Assembly: GCA_965221625.1 (NCBI GenBank)
Contig: OZ244903.1
Span: 248,001-312,000 of the forward strand
DNA length: 64,000 bases
DNA from: Bin127 sp965221625
GTDB taxonomy: Bacteria; Chloroflexota; Dehalococcoidia; Lucifugimonadales; Lucifugimonadaceae
Direction of reading: 5' to 3'
This document shows positions 1 to 8,386 of this stretch, in pieces; positions within the stretch are counted from its first letter, which is position 1; the number at the start of each line of letters is the position of its first letter. Both the position numbers and the translations under genes were made by a program. A model generated the notes under the pieces. It did no database searches, had not been told where the DNA came from, and was given only the letters and a program-made list of their open reading frames with translations.

Positions 1-353
1 TAATCCGCACGCAATCGGATAGCGACGCTGCCGACCAAGTACGCCAATGCACCGCATGAACAGGCAGCGGCGACCAAAACAATGGGGAACCAGAGGTCAA
101 ATCCCACGCGTGCCGCACCGAGGATATGCGCCAAGTTGCCGCCGAATTCGTAACGCTGATACAGATCCAGGTTCGGCGGTGGCATCACCAACAACGCCGC
201 AGTGTACGCACCCAACGCGAAGAAAGCGGCGATGCCGACGTTGAACAACCCGGTGTGTCCGTAGTGCACGTTGAGGCCAACGTTAATGATTGCGTAGATG
301 CCCGCGATTACCAAGTAACCGGTGATGTGCAGGATGATGCCGTCGAGCTCCAT
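1..353 (-). CDS. livM: Branched-chain amino acid ABC transporter permease LivM (partial)
   Basis: Inner-membrane permease subunit of a branched-chain amino acid (or related amide/urea) importer. Only the N-terminal 117 codons are present; the frame stays open to base 1, so the gene continues outside the window. It starts with ATG at 353, and the first residues run MELDGIILHITGYLVIAG. The segment NVGLNVHYGHTGLFNVG is the conserved LivM motif following the first membrane helix, and further hydrophobic segments follow. It begins 9 bases after livH on the same strand, so it is the fourth gene of livG-livF-livH-livM. No periplasmic binding protein is visible; it may lie beyond the left edge. Family assignment is firm; the true substrate is not known. 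Confidence 0.85.
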   Translation of the reverse strand, partial: MELDGIILHITGYLVIAGIYAIINVGLNVHYGHTGLFNVGIAAFFALGAYTAALLVMPPPNLDLYQRYEFGGNLAHILGAARVGFDLWFPIVLVAAACSCGALAYLVGSVAIRLRAD

Positions 354-362
354 TGCGTTCGC

Positions 363-1442
363 CTAGATCCGACTCTGCCCGAACAGACCGTTAGGTCGAA
401 TTAGCAACAACACAAAAATTGCTGCGAAGAACACCGCAGGCTTATATGAAGGTTCAAGCCACGCTGTCGAAACTTCACCGACGACGCCGACAAAGATCGC
501 GCCGGCGAACGCCCCGTAGGGATTGCCGATGCCACCGGCGACGACCGCAGCGAACAGCGGTATCAGGATCTTCCAACCTGAGATTGTCAGCAGCTGACCC
601 TGTCCGGTGGCCAGCAAAATCCCTGCCGCTGCCGCCATGCCGCCACCGACGATCCACGTGAGCACGTTCGTGCGCTCAACGTCGATACCGGTGACCCGCG
701 CCAAGTCTTCGTTGTCTGCGGCAGCACGCATCGCCTTGCCCCAACGCGTCATTCTCAGGAAAGCATAGGTGGCGAAAGTAAGCACCATGGCGACTACGGC
801 AACGAAGATCATGTCCGGAGGAATGCGTACTGTCACGTCAATGCTGCCGAACCAATCGACCTCCCAGATGAAAAACTTCTTCGATTCGCGCGGGTAATGC
901 TCGATTTCGGTACCCCAGATGTACTGAATGAAACCGCGCACCGCGATGGCGACGCCTAGAGACGCCAGCATCATCACTCCCGGCAATGCACCCCGAAGCC
1001 GCATCGTCCGATACACCAGTTGATCAATCGCCACTGCGACGATCGCCACGACGACGACACCTATGGGTAGAGCCAACAGTAACGTGTAACTGAAGGTAAA
1101 CGGCCCGACCGAGTTGACGACACCTTCGGCGTTTGCACTCCACGACTCGGGAAGCAAGTTCGCCATTACCGATAGCGCGATGAACGCCCCGAGTGTCATG
1201 TAATCACCGTGGGCAACGTTTGGGAAGTGCAGGTTGCCGTACACCAACGACAACCCAACTGCACCCAATGCGTACACCGATCCCACCAACAGACCGTTAA
1301 TGGTCAGGTCGAGTCGCCAGATTAACGCCCATAACACGAGCAGGGCCACCGCGGCAATGAGAAGCCGTTCGCCGACGAACAGCACCCGTTCGCCAACGAC
1401 GCCTACTGCAGCGTCCCGAATTGCATGTGTATTGATGTCCAT
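363..1442 (-). CDS. livH: Branched-chain amino acid ABC transporter permease LivH
   Basis: Second permease subunit (359 aa) of the same importer. After a leader of about 25 residues and a first hydrophobic segment (residues 27-42) comes the typical LivH block LTINGLLVGSVYALGAVG, then the NVAHGDYMTLGAF motif, then several more membrane helices. The cytoplasmic coupling loop for the ATPase is visible at RWGKAMRAAADNEDLARVTGID, which carries the EAA-type interaction motif. The N-terminus is longer than in most LivH proteins, so a later start is possible, but ATG at 1442 is a sensible start 14 bases after the livF stop. It heterodimerises with LivM and is driven by LivF/LivG. Confidence 0.9.
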   Translation of the reverse strand: MDINTHAIRDAAVGVVGERVLFVGERLLIAAVALLVLWALIWRLDLTINGLLVGSVYALGAVGLSLVYGNLHFPNVAHGDYMTLGAFIALSVMANLLPESWSANAEGVVNSVGPFTFSYTLLLALPIGVVVVAIVAVAIDQLVYRTMRLRGALPGVMMLASLGVAIAVRGFIQYIWGTEIEHYPRESKKFFIWEVDWFGSIDVTVRIPPDMIFVAVVAMVLTFATYAFLRMTRWGKAMRAAADNEDLARVTGIDVERTNVLTWIVGGGMAAAAGILLATGQGQLLTISGWKILIPLFAAVVAGGIGNPYGAFAGAIFVGVVGEVSTAWLEPSYKPAVFFAAIFVLLLIRPNGLFGQSRI

Positions 1443-1456
1443 CGTTTTGAGTGAGA

Positions 1457-2221
1457 CTAATCCGGTTCCGCGTGTATCTGGTCCGAGCTGCTCAATCCCA
1501 AGAAAACACGACCGATTTCGGCGTTCTTGAGCAAGTTATCAGCGGTGTCCTCGGCGAAGTTGCGACCGCGAGCCAAGACGTATGCGCGATCGCTGATGCG
1601 AAGTGCTTTGATCGCATTCTGCTCCACCAAGAGTATCGAAACACCCGTCCGGTTGATGTCGCGGATTTGTTGCAGAACCTGATCTACAACCTGCGGTGCC
1701 AAACCTGCAGTAGGTTCGTCAAGCAGCAAGACCGACGGATTAGCGACCAAAGCGCGTGCAAGAGCCAGCATCTGCCTCTGGCCACCAGAGAGCTGCCCGG
1801 CGACGCTTCCCCACCTTTCGCGCAACATCGGGAACAGCGTCAACACCTTGTCAGTCGGACCTTCGAATCCACGGTCGAAGGCAAATGCGCCCATCTCGAC
1901 GTTTTCGCCAACTGACAAAGTCGGAAATACGTTCGCAGCTTGCGGTACGTAACCGATGCCTTTGCGAATCAACTGGTCAGCCCGCGCGCCAGTGATGTCC
2001 TCTCCGTGTAATCGAATCCTACCGCCTTCCACCTTCGCGAGACCGAATATCGCCTTAATCGTCGTCGATTTGCCCGAGCCGTTCGGGCCAATGATCGTAA
2101 CCATCTCACCGACGTTGACGTGCATTGATATGCCGTGCGCAATACGAGTCGTACCGTATCCGGCTTCGAGATTGTCGATCTCGAGCGCAACGGGCGTCTC
2201 CGACTGCTCCGAACCACTCAT
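1457..2221 (-). CDS. livF: Branched-chain amino acid ABC transporter ATP-binding protein LivF
   Basis: Cytoplasmic ATPase subunit (254 aa). Walker A GPNGSGKSTT is at residues 45-54, the ABC signature LSGGQRQ at 144-150, and Walker B VLLLDEP followed by TAGL near 164-174. The H-loop region is at ILLVEQNA. The YVPQAANVFPTLSVGENVEMG block is characteristic of LivF rather than LivG. The ATG at 2221 overlaps the livG stop by four bases (ATGA), which indicates translational coupling. It hydrolyses ATP together with LivG to drive LivH/LivM. Confidence 0.92.
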   Translation of the reverse strand: MSGSEQSETPVALEIDNLEAGYGTTRIAHGISMHVNVGEMVTIIGPNGSGKSTTIKAIFGLAKVEGGRIRLHGEDITGARADQLIRKGIGYVPQAANVFPTLSVGENVEMGAFAFDRGFEGPTDKVLTLFPMLRERWGSVAGQLSGGQRQMLALARALVANPSVLLLDEPTAGLAPQVVDQVLQQIRDINRTGVSILLVEQNAIKALRISDRAYVLARGRNFAEDTADNLLKNAEIGRVFLGLSSSDQIHAEPD

Positions 2222-2991
2222 ACCTCGATACCCCCAAGATAGGCGTCAAGGACCTGCTTGTCGCCGCGCACCTCATGTGGCGGACCGTTGGCAATGACTT
2301 GACCTTCGGCCATGACAATCACTCGATCACACGTCTCCATGATCAAAGGCACGTCGTGCTCGACGATTATCCAAGTGATACCGCCTTCGTCGCGGAGTTG
2401 GCGAATAGTGTTAACTATGTTCCGCATCAGAGTCGGATTTACACCTGCTGCCGGTTCGTCGAGCAAGACGAGGCTCGGCGCGGCCATCAACGCTCGACCA
2501 ATCTCCAGCAGTTTCTTCTGGCCGGTCGATACATTCGCCGCCAGTTCATCTTCGAGATGATCGAGTTGAAGCAGCTTCAGCACGTCTCGAACTCGCTCGC
2601 GGATCTTCGATTCCTGCCGCCGGACAACTCGTGGCGCGAAAAGCGACATCATCATCGATTCGCCGTGTTGGTGCTCAGGCACTAGGGCCAAGTTCTCTAA
2701 CACGGTCATCCGTCCGAGTTCGCCAGGTATCTGAAACGTGCGAGCTACACCATAACGCGCTACCGAGTGAGGTGGGATGCCGTCCAACCGATGCCCGTCA
2801 AAAACGATTCTCCCGCTCTGCAACTCGACCATGCCAGTGATGAGATTGAACATCGTCGATTTGCCCGCACCGTTTGGACCGATCAATCCCGTTATCGTGC
2901 CTGGTTCGATCTCGAATGAGCAGTCATCTACCGCACGCAACCCGCCAAAAGCACACACCGCGTTTTCCACTGTAAGGATGGGTGCTGCCAA
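2218..2991 (-). CDS. livG: Branched-chain amino acid ABC transporter ATP-binding protein LivG
   Basis: Second ATPase subunit (257 aa), first gene of the minus-strand liv run. Walker A GPNGAGKST is at residues 38-46. The signature is VSTGQKK near 154-160, within the variation seen in LivG, whose signature is usually LSYGQQ-like. Walker B LVLLDEP followed by AAGVNP is at 174-186, and the H-loop is IIVEHDV. The open N-terminus begins with TTG at 2991 (MAAPILTVEN), which fits the family start; no ATG is available nearby and the ribosome-binding site is weak. The gene is divergent from the dehydratase at 3319, so the promoter for the liv run should lie in 2992-3318. Confidence 0.9.
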   Translation of the reverse strand: MAAPILTVENAVCAFGGLRAVDDCSFEIEPGTITGLIGPNGAGKSTMFNLITGMVELQSGRIVFDGHRLDGIPPHSVARYGVARTFQIPGELGRMTVLENLALVPEHQHGESMMMSLFAPRVVRRQESKIRERVRDVLKLLQLDHLEDELAANVSTGQKKLLEIGRALMAAPSLVLLDEPAAGVNPTLMRNIVNTIRQLRDEGGITWIIVEHDVPLIMETCDRVIVMAEGQVIANGPPHEVRGDKQVLDAYLGGIEV

Positions 2992-3318
2992 CGATGCGGT
3001 TTCCCGAACTGCGGGTCATTCGCCTCGAAGAAGTCGCAGATGGCAATCAGCATCTCACTTTCAAGGCTTCGAAATCGGATTATACGCGAGCAGAAAATCG
3101 CCAGTTTGCTAAACTCGTTCCTAACCTTCGGACGGGCTGGCGATTGATGCTTCGCATAGGAACTTCCAGATTCGCCTAGAGTTGGCACCCCCAACATTCG
3201 CGGGTCGGCCGCAGGTTGAAGAATGGCATCGGATTTTCGATTTGGCAATCCCAGCGCAGGAACGGTGGCAGCGAGTGCCACGTATCCTCAATCACTGAAA
3301 CCCAAGGAGCGCGTCGCG
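2992..3318. other. Intergenic region between divergent livG and dehydratase
   Basis: This 327-base stretch separates two divergent genes and should hold both promoters. Two small inverted repeats are visible. One is GTTGG with CCAAC around the text GTTGGCACCCCCAAC. The other, a perfect 6-base pair GTGGCA/TGCCAC at 3265-3281, lies just ahead of the dehydratase start. TAAACT at 3110-3115 could be a -10 box but has no convincing -35. No credible gene was found here. Confidence 0.4.
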
Positions 3319-5352
3319 ATGGTTGGGCACAACAACAACGACACTAGCGAGATCACTCCTGAAGAAGTCTTTGGGTCAAGTCAGAACGGCTCCGATCTTG
3401 AAATTCGAACCCGCGCCAAGGGTCCGTCAGGCGCATTGCCGTTCACGGCGGAGTTCCTCACCGAAAGTCCCAGTGGCGACCACTTCGGCATGACGCAGAA
3501 CGCTGGCATGGGTTGGGTGCCTTCGGAGTTGACGCGCAAGCAATTCATCATCCTCTCTACCTCAGGCGGCGTGCGCGAAGATGATGGTACTCCTGTCGCT
3601 CTCGGATTGCACACCGGGCACTTCGAGCTTTCGACTATGGTCGCGGCAGCGGCTCAAGAAGTTCGACGATTACAAGGGTTGCCGTTCGCGACATTCTGCT
3701 CGGATCCTTGCGACGGGCGAACCCAAGGCACCACTGGGATGATGGACTCGCTACCGTATCGCAATGATGCGGCGCAAGTTTTCCGAAGGCAAGCTCGGTC
3801 CTTGCCGACTGCACGTGGCGTCATGGGGATTGCTTCCTGCGACAAGGGCCTCCCGGCAATGATGATGGCGATCGCCGGACTTCGAGACAAACCGGTCGTC
3901 ATCGTGCCCGGCGGCGTTACGTTAGCACCGGAGAGTGGCGAAGATGCAGGCATGATCCAATCCATAGGTGCCAGATTCGCGCAAGGGGAGGTGACGCTGG
4001 AATACGCGCAAGACGTCGGCTGCCGCGCGTGCGCATCCCCCGGTGGCGGGTGCCAATTCCTCGGAACTGCCGGAACCTCGCAAGTGGTTTCAGAATCGCT
4101 CGGATTGGCGATCACTCACGCGGCTCTCTCTCCGAGTGGCACGCCAGCATGGGTCGATGTCGCAGTCCGATCTGCACGTGCCTTGGTGATGGCCGAGAAA
4201 CTGGGAATCCTCTCGAACGACATTCTCACCGACGACGCGTTCGAGAATGCGATGGTCGTTCACGCCGCCTGTGGCGGTTCAACCAACCTTTTGCTGCACA
4301 CCCCGGCCATCGCCCACGCCGCAGGGCGGAGACGTATGGATGTCGATGATTGGCGACGCGTTAACGATGAAGTTCCGCGCATTGTCGACGTCCTGCCCAA
4401 CGGACCGATCGGACATCCAACCGCGCAACTGTATGCCGCCGGCGGCGTTCCGGAGGTGATGTTGCACCTCCGAGATCTCGGACTTCTCAACACCTCGGTA
4501 TTGACGGTGACCGGACAAACATTGGATGCAAACCTCGATTGGTGGCAGGATTCGGATCGGCGAGTCGAGATGCGGGACTACCTAAGGAATGTAGACGGCG
4601 TAGATCCGGACGACGTCATCATGTCGGCAGACCGGGCCAAAGCCAAGGGGTTGACCAGTACCGTCACTTTCCCGGCTGGAAACTTGGCCCCGCACGGATC
4701 GGTGATTAAGAGCACTGCCATAGATCCCACGGTAGTCGACGACGATGGCGTCTATCGCAACACCGGGCGCGCTCGAGTGTTCGTCTCCGAACGCGACGCT
4801 ATTCGGGCCATCAAGACACGGGTTGAGTCGGAGAAGATACAGGCGGGCGACATCATGGTGCTAACCTGCGGCGGACCACTCGGCACCGGGATGGAAGAGG
4901 TCTATCAAATCACTGCCGCGCTCAAGCACCTATCGTACGGTAAACACGTCGCACTAATCACGGATGCCCGGTTCTCAGGAGTTTCGACTGGTGCCTGCAT
5001 TGGACACGTCGGACCAGAAGCGTTGGCTGGCGGCCCGATTGGGCGCGTACGCGAAGGAGACTTGATCGAGATCATCATCGACCGCAACGACCTGACTGGC
5101 TCAATCAACCTAGTCGGCGTCGGCGACGAGAACTACGGTGCCGAATGGGGATCGGAAGAGTTATCCGAGCGTGAGCAACCGTCAAACCTCGCCCCACACC
5201 CTCAGATGCCTGACGACTCCCGACTGTGGGCCGCGCTGCAAGGTGCATCGGGTGGCATATGGGGCGGATGCGTTTTCGATGTTGATGCGATTGTTGAGAC
5301 GCTTGAGCTCGGTATGGCGGCACGCCAAGAAAAGGCAACCGTCACCGATTAA
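3319..5352 (+). CDS. yjhG: IlvD/Edd family dehydratase, YjhG/YagF (D-xylonate dehydratase) type
   Basis: Iron-sulfur dehydratase of 677 aa that removes water from a sugar acid, by family most likely D-xylonate to 2-keto-3-deoxy-D-xylonate. The start chosen is ATG 3319, preceded by AAGGAG at 3304-3309; an in-frame ATG at 3223 would add 32 unconserved residues. Recognition rests on blocks shared with E. coli YjhG: SGDHFGMTQNAGMGW, FCSDPCDGRTQGTTG, GIASCDKGLPA, GCRACASPGGGCQFLGTAGT, ITDARFSGVSTGACIGHVGP and the tail DDSRLWAALQGASGG. The cysteines of DPCDG, ASCDKG and CQFLG are the expected Fe-S ligands. The length fits this subfamily and exceeds IlvD (about 560 aa), so it is not the branched-chain amino acid enzyme. 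Its stop abuts the convergent gene at 5353 with no gap. Confidence 0.9.
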   Translation: MVGHNNNDTSEITPEEVFGSSQNGSDLEIRTRAKGPSGALPFTAEFLTESPSGDHFGMTQNAGMGWVPSELTRKQFIILSTSGGVREDDGTPVALGLHTGHFELSTMVAAAAQEVRRLQGLPFATFCSDPCDGRTQGTTGMMDSLPYRNDAAQVFRRQARSLPTARGVMGIASCDKGLPAMMMAIAGLRDKPVVIVPGGVTLAPESGEDAGMIQSIGARFAQGEVTLEYAQDVGCRACASPGGGCQFLGTAGTSQVVSESLGLAITHAALSPSGTPAWVDVAVRSARALVMAEKLGILSNDILTDDAFENAMVVHAACGGSTNLLLHTPAIAHAAGRRRMDVDDWRRVNDEVPRIVDVLPNGPIGHPTAQLYAAGGVPEVMLHLRDLGLLNTSVLTVTGQTLDANLDWWQDSDRRVEMRDYLRNVDGVDPDDVIMSADRAKAKGLTSTVTFPAGNLAPHGSVIKSTAIDPTVVDDDGVYRNTGRARVFVSERDAIRAIKTRVESEKIQAGDIMVLTCGGPLGTGMEEVYQITAALKHLSYGKHVALITDARFSGVSTGACIGHVGPEALAGGPIGRVREGDLIEIIIDRNDLTGSINLVGVGDENYGAEWGSEELSEREQPSNLAPHPQMPDDSRLWAALQGASGGIWGGCVFDVDAIVETLELGMAARQEKATVTD

Positions 5353-6438
5353 CTACCTAGCCGCATGCCGCGATTGAGCGACCTCGATCGCTGTTGCCGC
5401 TTCCTCAACGTGGTCTGGGGCACCAGCCAAGATTAAAGCGTCCCCAGCCTCAAGCAACGTTTCCTCACCCGCATCAACGACTACGCTGTCGATGCCGCGT
5501 TTGACTGAAGCGATGTCGACATGGCAGATGCCGTAGATACCCGACTCTCTGATCGTCTTTCCAACGAAACCACCGCTCTCCGTGATGAAAGCCTCCTTGG
5601 CTACTAACGGGAAGCGTTCCCCGGCGATCATGACCGAGATGGCGTCGGAGTCGGGAAATGGCGTGTCCTCCAATACGTCAGATACGATGCGATCTGCGGC
5701 GATGTCGTGAACCGAGATGACGCGCGAAGCACCTGCACGCAGCAACTTCGATTCAGTGTCCGGCTGCGTAGCCCGGGCGATGATGTTGAGATCCGGAGCC
5801 AAAACTCGCGCCGACAAGACCACCATCAGTGCGGCGGAATCAGGCGAGACCGCGCAAATCATGCTTGCGGCACGATCGATCCCAGCTTCATCCAAGATAT
5901 CGTCCTGACCCGCATCCCCGAGTATCGCCACAAAGCCATCGGTCGACGCACGCTCGACCTCGGCACCGTCGCTGTCAATGACTACAACTCGTTGGCTTCG
6001 CTTTGCTGACAGTTGATCGGCAACCAAGGACCCGGTGTTCCCGTATCCGACCACGATGTGATGACTGCGCAAACGCCTCAGCATGTGCCTCGTGCCTCGC
6101 TGTCTGAGACCTTCGACCAATTGACCCGATAGTATCCGCTCGCCGAGTGTGGCGAAAGTGTACGCGAAACCGCCCACGCCGAACGTGATAACGAACATCG
6201 AGAATATCCGACCCGGTTCGCTAAGCGGCCTCACCTCTTGGAACCCGACGGTCGACATCGTGATTATCGCCATATAGAAGGAGTCGAGCCAGGTCCATTC
6301 ATCTCCTTCGATTATTTTGAACCCGACAGCACCGGCGATGAAGATGAACAACAACGCCCCGATGCCGCGCCAGACGTTCCAGCGATACTGGCGAACGATG
6401 CGGTGAGTATCTTCCGGCGTGGCGACTCGAAACGGCAT
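5353..6438 (-). CDS. Two-helix potassium channel-like protein with RCK (TrkA-N/TrkA-C) domains
   Basis: Membrane protein of 361 aa: helix 1 at about 23-43, pore loop DSFYMAIITMSTVGF at 52-66, helix 2 at about 78-100. Next come an RCK/TrkA-N Rossmann domain with the nucleotide motif GYGNTG at 131-136 and a C-terminal TrkA-C domain ending near residue 345. Such channels gate K+ flux in response to bound nucleotide or ions. The filter reads TVGFQE where canonical channels have TVGYGD; TVGF filters are known in some channels, so conduction is still plausible. It starts 18 bases after purK on the same strand and may be co-transcribed with purE-purK. The family is certain; ion selectivity is inferred. 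Confidence 0.85.
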   Translation of the reverse strand: MPFRVATPEDTHRIVRQYRWNVWRGIGALLFIFIAGAVGFKIIEGDEWTWLDSFYMAIITMSTVGFQEVRPLSEPGRIFSMFVITFGVGGFAYTFATLGERILSGQLVEGLRQRGTRHMLRRLRSHHIVVGYGNTGSLVADQLSAKRSQRVVVIDSDGAEVERASTDGFVAILGDAGQDDILDEAGIDRAASMICAVSPDSAALMVVLSARVLAPDLNIIARATQPDTESKLLRAGASRVISVHDIAADRIVSDVLEDTPFPDSDAISVMIAGERFPLVAKEAFITESGGFVGKTIRESGIYGICHVDIASVKRGIDSVVVDAGEETLLEAGDALILAGAPDHVEEAATAIEVAQSRHAAR

Positions 6439-6456
6439 GGCAACTAAGATACCAAT

Positions 6457-7602
6457 CTAGTATTGCCGTGCCGCCACCCCACGCGCAGTCTCCGCTGTTT
6501 CTAATGCGGCATCCACCGATTCGGACGTAACGGTGATGTGCCCCATCTTCCGCCCTATGCGCGCGCTGGACTTCCCATAAAGGTGAAGATGCGTTCGCGG
6601 CATCGCCAAGACGCCCCCCCAATCCGGATCACCGCCAGCAGAATTCCAGACTTCCCCCAATAGATTCACCATCACCGTTGGTGTACGCAACGAAACATCG
6701 CCCATCGGCAAACCGACGAGTATGCGCACAAGCTGCTCGAATTGTGTTGTCTCGCATCCCTCGATCGTGTAGTGACCTGAGTTGTGAGGTCGCGGTGCCA
6801 GTTCGTTCACAAATACCGACCCATCGCGGGCAACAAACATCTCGACGGCGATCAGTCCGACGACGTCTAGACCTTCGGCAATGCGAACGGCGATCCTTTC
6901 CGCTTCTGACTTCACGTCGTCGCCGCAACGCGCGGGAACGATCGACGTGTCGAGGATTCCGTTGACGTGGATGTTCTCTGACACCGGAAATGAGCGCGTA
7001 TTGCCATTGGCGTCGCGCGCGCACACCACGGAAATCTCCATCGAGAAATCTACCAACTTTTCGGCGATGACGTCGCTCTCGGCACCGCCCGTCAAACCAT
7101 CAAATGCGGAAGCGACTTGATCAATACTCCGCACTACCGATTGTCCCTTGCCGTCGTAACCCCAACGGGTAGTCTTCATCACCACAGGCAACCCCAACCG
7201 CTCACACGCAATTTGCGCGTCTGCTACGCTTTCGACGACGCTGAACTCAGGAACCGGTACCCCCATGTTTCGCAACGTCGCCTTTTCTGCCTGCCGGTCC
7301 TGACATACCTTTAACACTTCTGGCGAAGGACGCACCGCTTTCAATGTCGATATCAATTCGATCGAAGTTGCATCGACGTTTTCGAACTCGTACGTTACGA
7401 CGTCAGATTGCGACGCCAACTCACGGGCTGCATCCAGATCATCGTACGCCGCCGCGATGTGATGGTCCGTTACCTGGCTCGCTGGACAATCCGTCGCCGG
7501 GTCTAACGACACGGTGCGAATGCCGAGAGTCCGCGCCGACATTGCCAACATCCGTCCGAGTTGACCCCCTCCGAAAATCCCTATGCTCGGACCCGTTGCC
7601 AA
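6457..7602 (-). CDS. purK: N5-carboxyaminoimidazole ribonucleotide synthase PurK
   Basis: ATP-grasp enzyme of 381 aa that carboxylates AIR to N5-CAIR in purine synthesis using ATP and bicarbonate. The N-terminal motif GIFGGGQLGRML (residues 8-19) is the PurK pre-ATP-grasp signature. The central ATP-grasp blocks VMKTTRWGYDGKGQ and VIAEKLVDF follow, then the metal-binding FVNELAPRPHNSGHYTIE. The start is TTG at 7602: the codon before it is TAG and no ATG lies ahead of the conserved motif. It follows purE by 26 bases on the same strand, and PurE converts its product to CAIR. Confidence 0.95.
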   Translation of the reverse strand: MATGPSIGIFGGGQLGRMLAMSARTLGIRTVSLDPATDCPASQVTDHHIAAAYDDLDAARELASQSDVVTYEFENVDATSIELISTLKAVRPSPEVLKVCQDRQAEKATLRNMGVPVPEFSVVESVADAQIACERLGLPVVMKTTRWGYDGKGQSVVRSIDQVASAFDGLTGGAESDVIAEKLVDFSMEISVVCARDANGNTRSFPVSENIHVNGILDTSIVPARCGDDVKSEAERIAVRIAEGLDVVGLIAVEMFVARDGSVFVNELAPRPHNSGHYTIEGCETTQFEQLVRILVGLPMGDVSLRTPTVMVNLLGEVWNSAGGDPDWGGVLAMPRTHLHLYGKSSARIGRKMGHITVTSESVDAALETAETARGVAARQY

Positions 7603-7628
7603 CTACGCTCTCGTCAACGAAGTCCCAA

Positions 7629-8147
7629 CTAATCGCTCAACTGCGAAACATCAATGTGCGTCCCGGCCACAACTTCCTCGGCCACAGCAACCCTCCGCGC
7701 CTGCAACCGCGTCCGCAAGTCTTCGTCTTCCACCGCAACAATCTGTGCCGCCAGCAACCCGGCGTTGACCGCACCAGATCTGCCGATAGCGACCGTGGCT
7801 ACGGGAACTCCGCGAGGCATCTGAACAATTGACAGCAACGAATCGAGCCCTTTTAGCGCGCCGCTTTCGACAGGCACGCCAATCACCGGTACCACGGTGT
7901 GAGCCGCGACCATGCCCGGCAAGTGTGCAGCGCCCCCCGCGCCGGCGATGATGACCTTGATACCACGACCGATTGCAGACTTGGCGAACTTAGACATCAT
8001 CTCCGGGGTCCGGTGCGCGGAGACGATCCTGACTTCGTGCGATACCTCCAACTCAGTCAAAGCGTCAGCGGCGTGGCGCATGGTGGGCAGATCCGACGTG
8101 CTACCCATGATCACTGCGACCACGGGTTGATTCTGTTGCGTTGCCAT
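7629..8147 (-). CDS. purE: N5-carboxyaminoimidazole ribonucleotide mutase PurE
   Basis: Class I PurE of 172 aa, which rearranges N5-CAIR to CAIR. The family motifs are all present: VIMGSTSDLPTM near the N-terminus, IVSAHRTPEMM with the catalytic His, IAGAGGAAHLPGM, and GVPVESGALKGLDSLLS. The open frame reaches back to 8342, but ATG at 8147 (MATQQNQ) gives the normal family length, and the 65 residues before it look like noncoding sequence. No clear Shine-Dalgarno precedes the ATG, so translation may begin with little leader. It heads a purE-purK (and perhaps channel) unit read away from the surface-protein gene at 8387. Confidence 0.95.
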   Translation of the reverse strand: MATQQNQPVVAVIMGSTSDLPTMRHAADALTELEVSHEVRIVSAHRTPEMMSKFAKSAIGRGIKVIIAGAGGAAHLPGMVAAHTVVPVIGVPVESGALKGLDSLLSIVQMPRGVPVATVAIGRSGAVNAGLLAAQIVAVEDEDLRTRLQARRVAVAEEVVAGTHIDVSQLSD

Positions 8148-8271
8148 GCTGGAAATGCTAAAACGAGCAGAACCTAGGGATTGCGGGAAACCTAATCGAT
8201 TACCGCGTGCCAGCGCGTTGCATGCGATACTGTAATCTGATAGCATTCGGGCGAGTGATTTAAGATTATAT

Positions 8272-8374
8272 GGCGAGTGCGCCTTCGCTCGTGGGGCGTT
8301 AACACGACTCACTAAAGGGGCGTAGTAGCCGCGAACCAACAAGAGGCTGGCAACTACGCCAAGTTTGTAAAGGA
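8272..8374 (+). promoter_or_regulatory. Structured 5' leader of the LPDTG surface-protein gene
   Basis: Three secondary-structure elements crowd into this stretch. A hairpin GGCG-AGTG-CGCC at 8272-8283 competes with an alternative CGAGTG/CGCTCG pairing that shares its bases. Downstream, GGCGTAGT (8319-8326) pairs with ACTACGCC (8353-8360), extended inside by AGCC/GGCT with a four-base GGCA bulge. The ribosome-binding site AAAGGA (8369-8374) lies 8 bases beyond the last stem. Mutually exclusive pairings are typical of regulated leaders, but I recognise no known riboswitch class here. Confidence 0.4.
8300..8319 (+). promoter_or_regulatory. Sequence resembling a phage T7-type promoter
   Basis: The 20 bases TAACACGACTCACTAAAGGG differ from the T7 class III promoter TAATACGACTCACTATAGGG at only two positions. 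By that alignment transcription would start in the G run at 8317, and the transcript would open directly with the hairpin arm at 8319. The likeness is seen in the sequence. That it works as a promoter for a single-subunit polymerase is inference; no such polymerase is encoded here. It could instead be a protein-binding site or part of a structured leader. Chance cannot be excluded but seems unlikely at this match length. Confidence 0.4.
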
Positions 8375-8386
8375 ACGGAACCAGTG

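Noticed and set aside
3223..3318. N-terminal extension of the dehydratase from ATG 3223
   Set aside because: The 32 added residues are not family-like and ATG 3319 has a good AAGGAG at correct spacing.
8148..8342. 65-residue N-terminal extension of PurE
   Set aside because: PurE families start at MATQQNQ-type positions and the extension has no conserved features.
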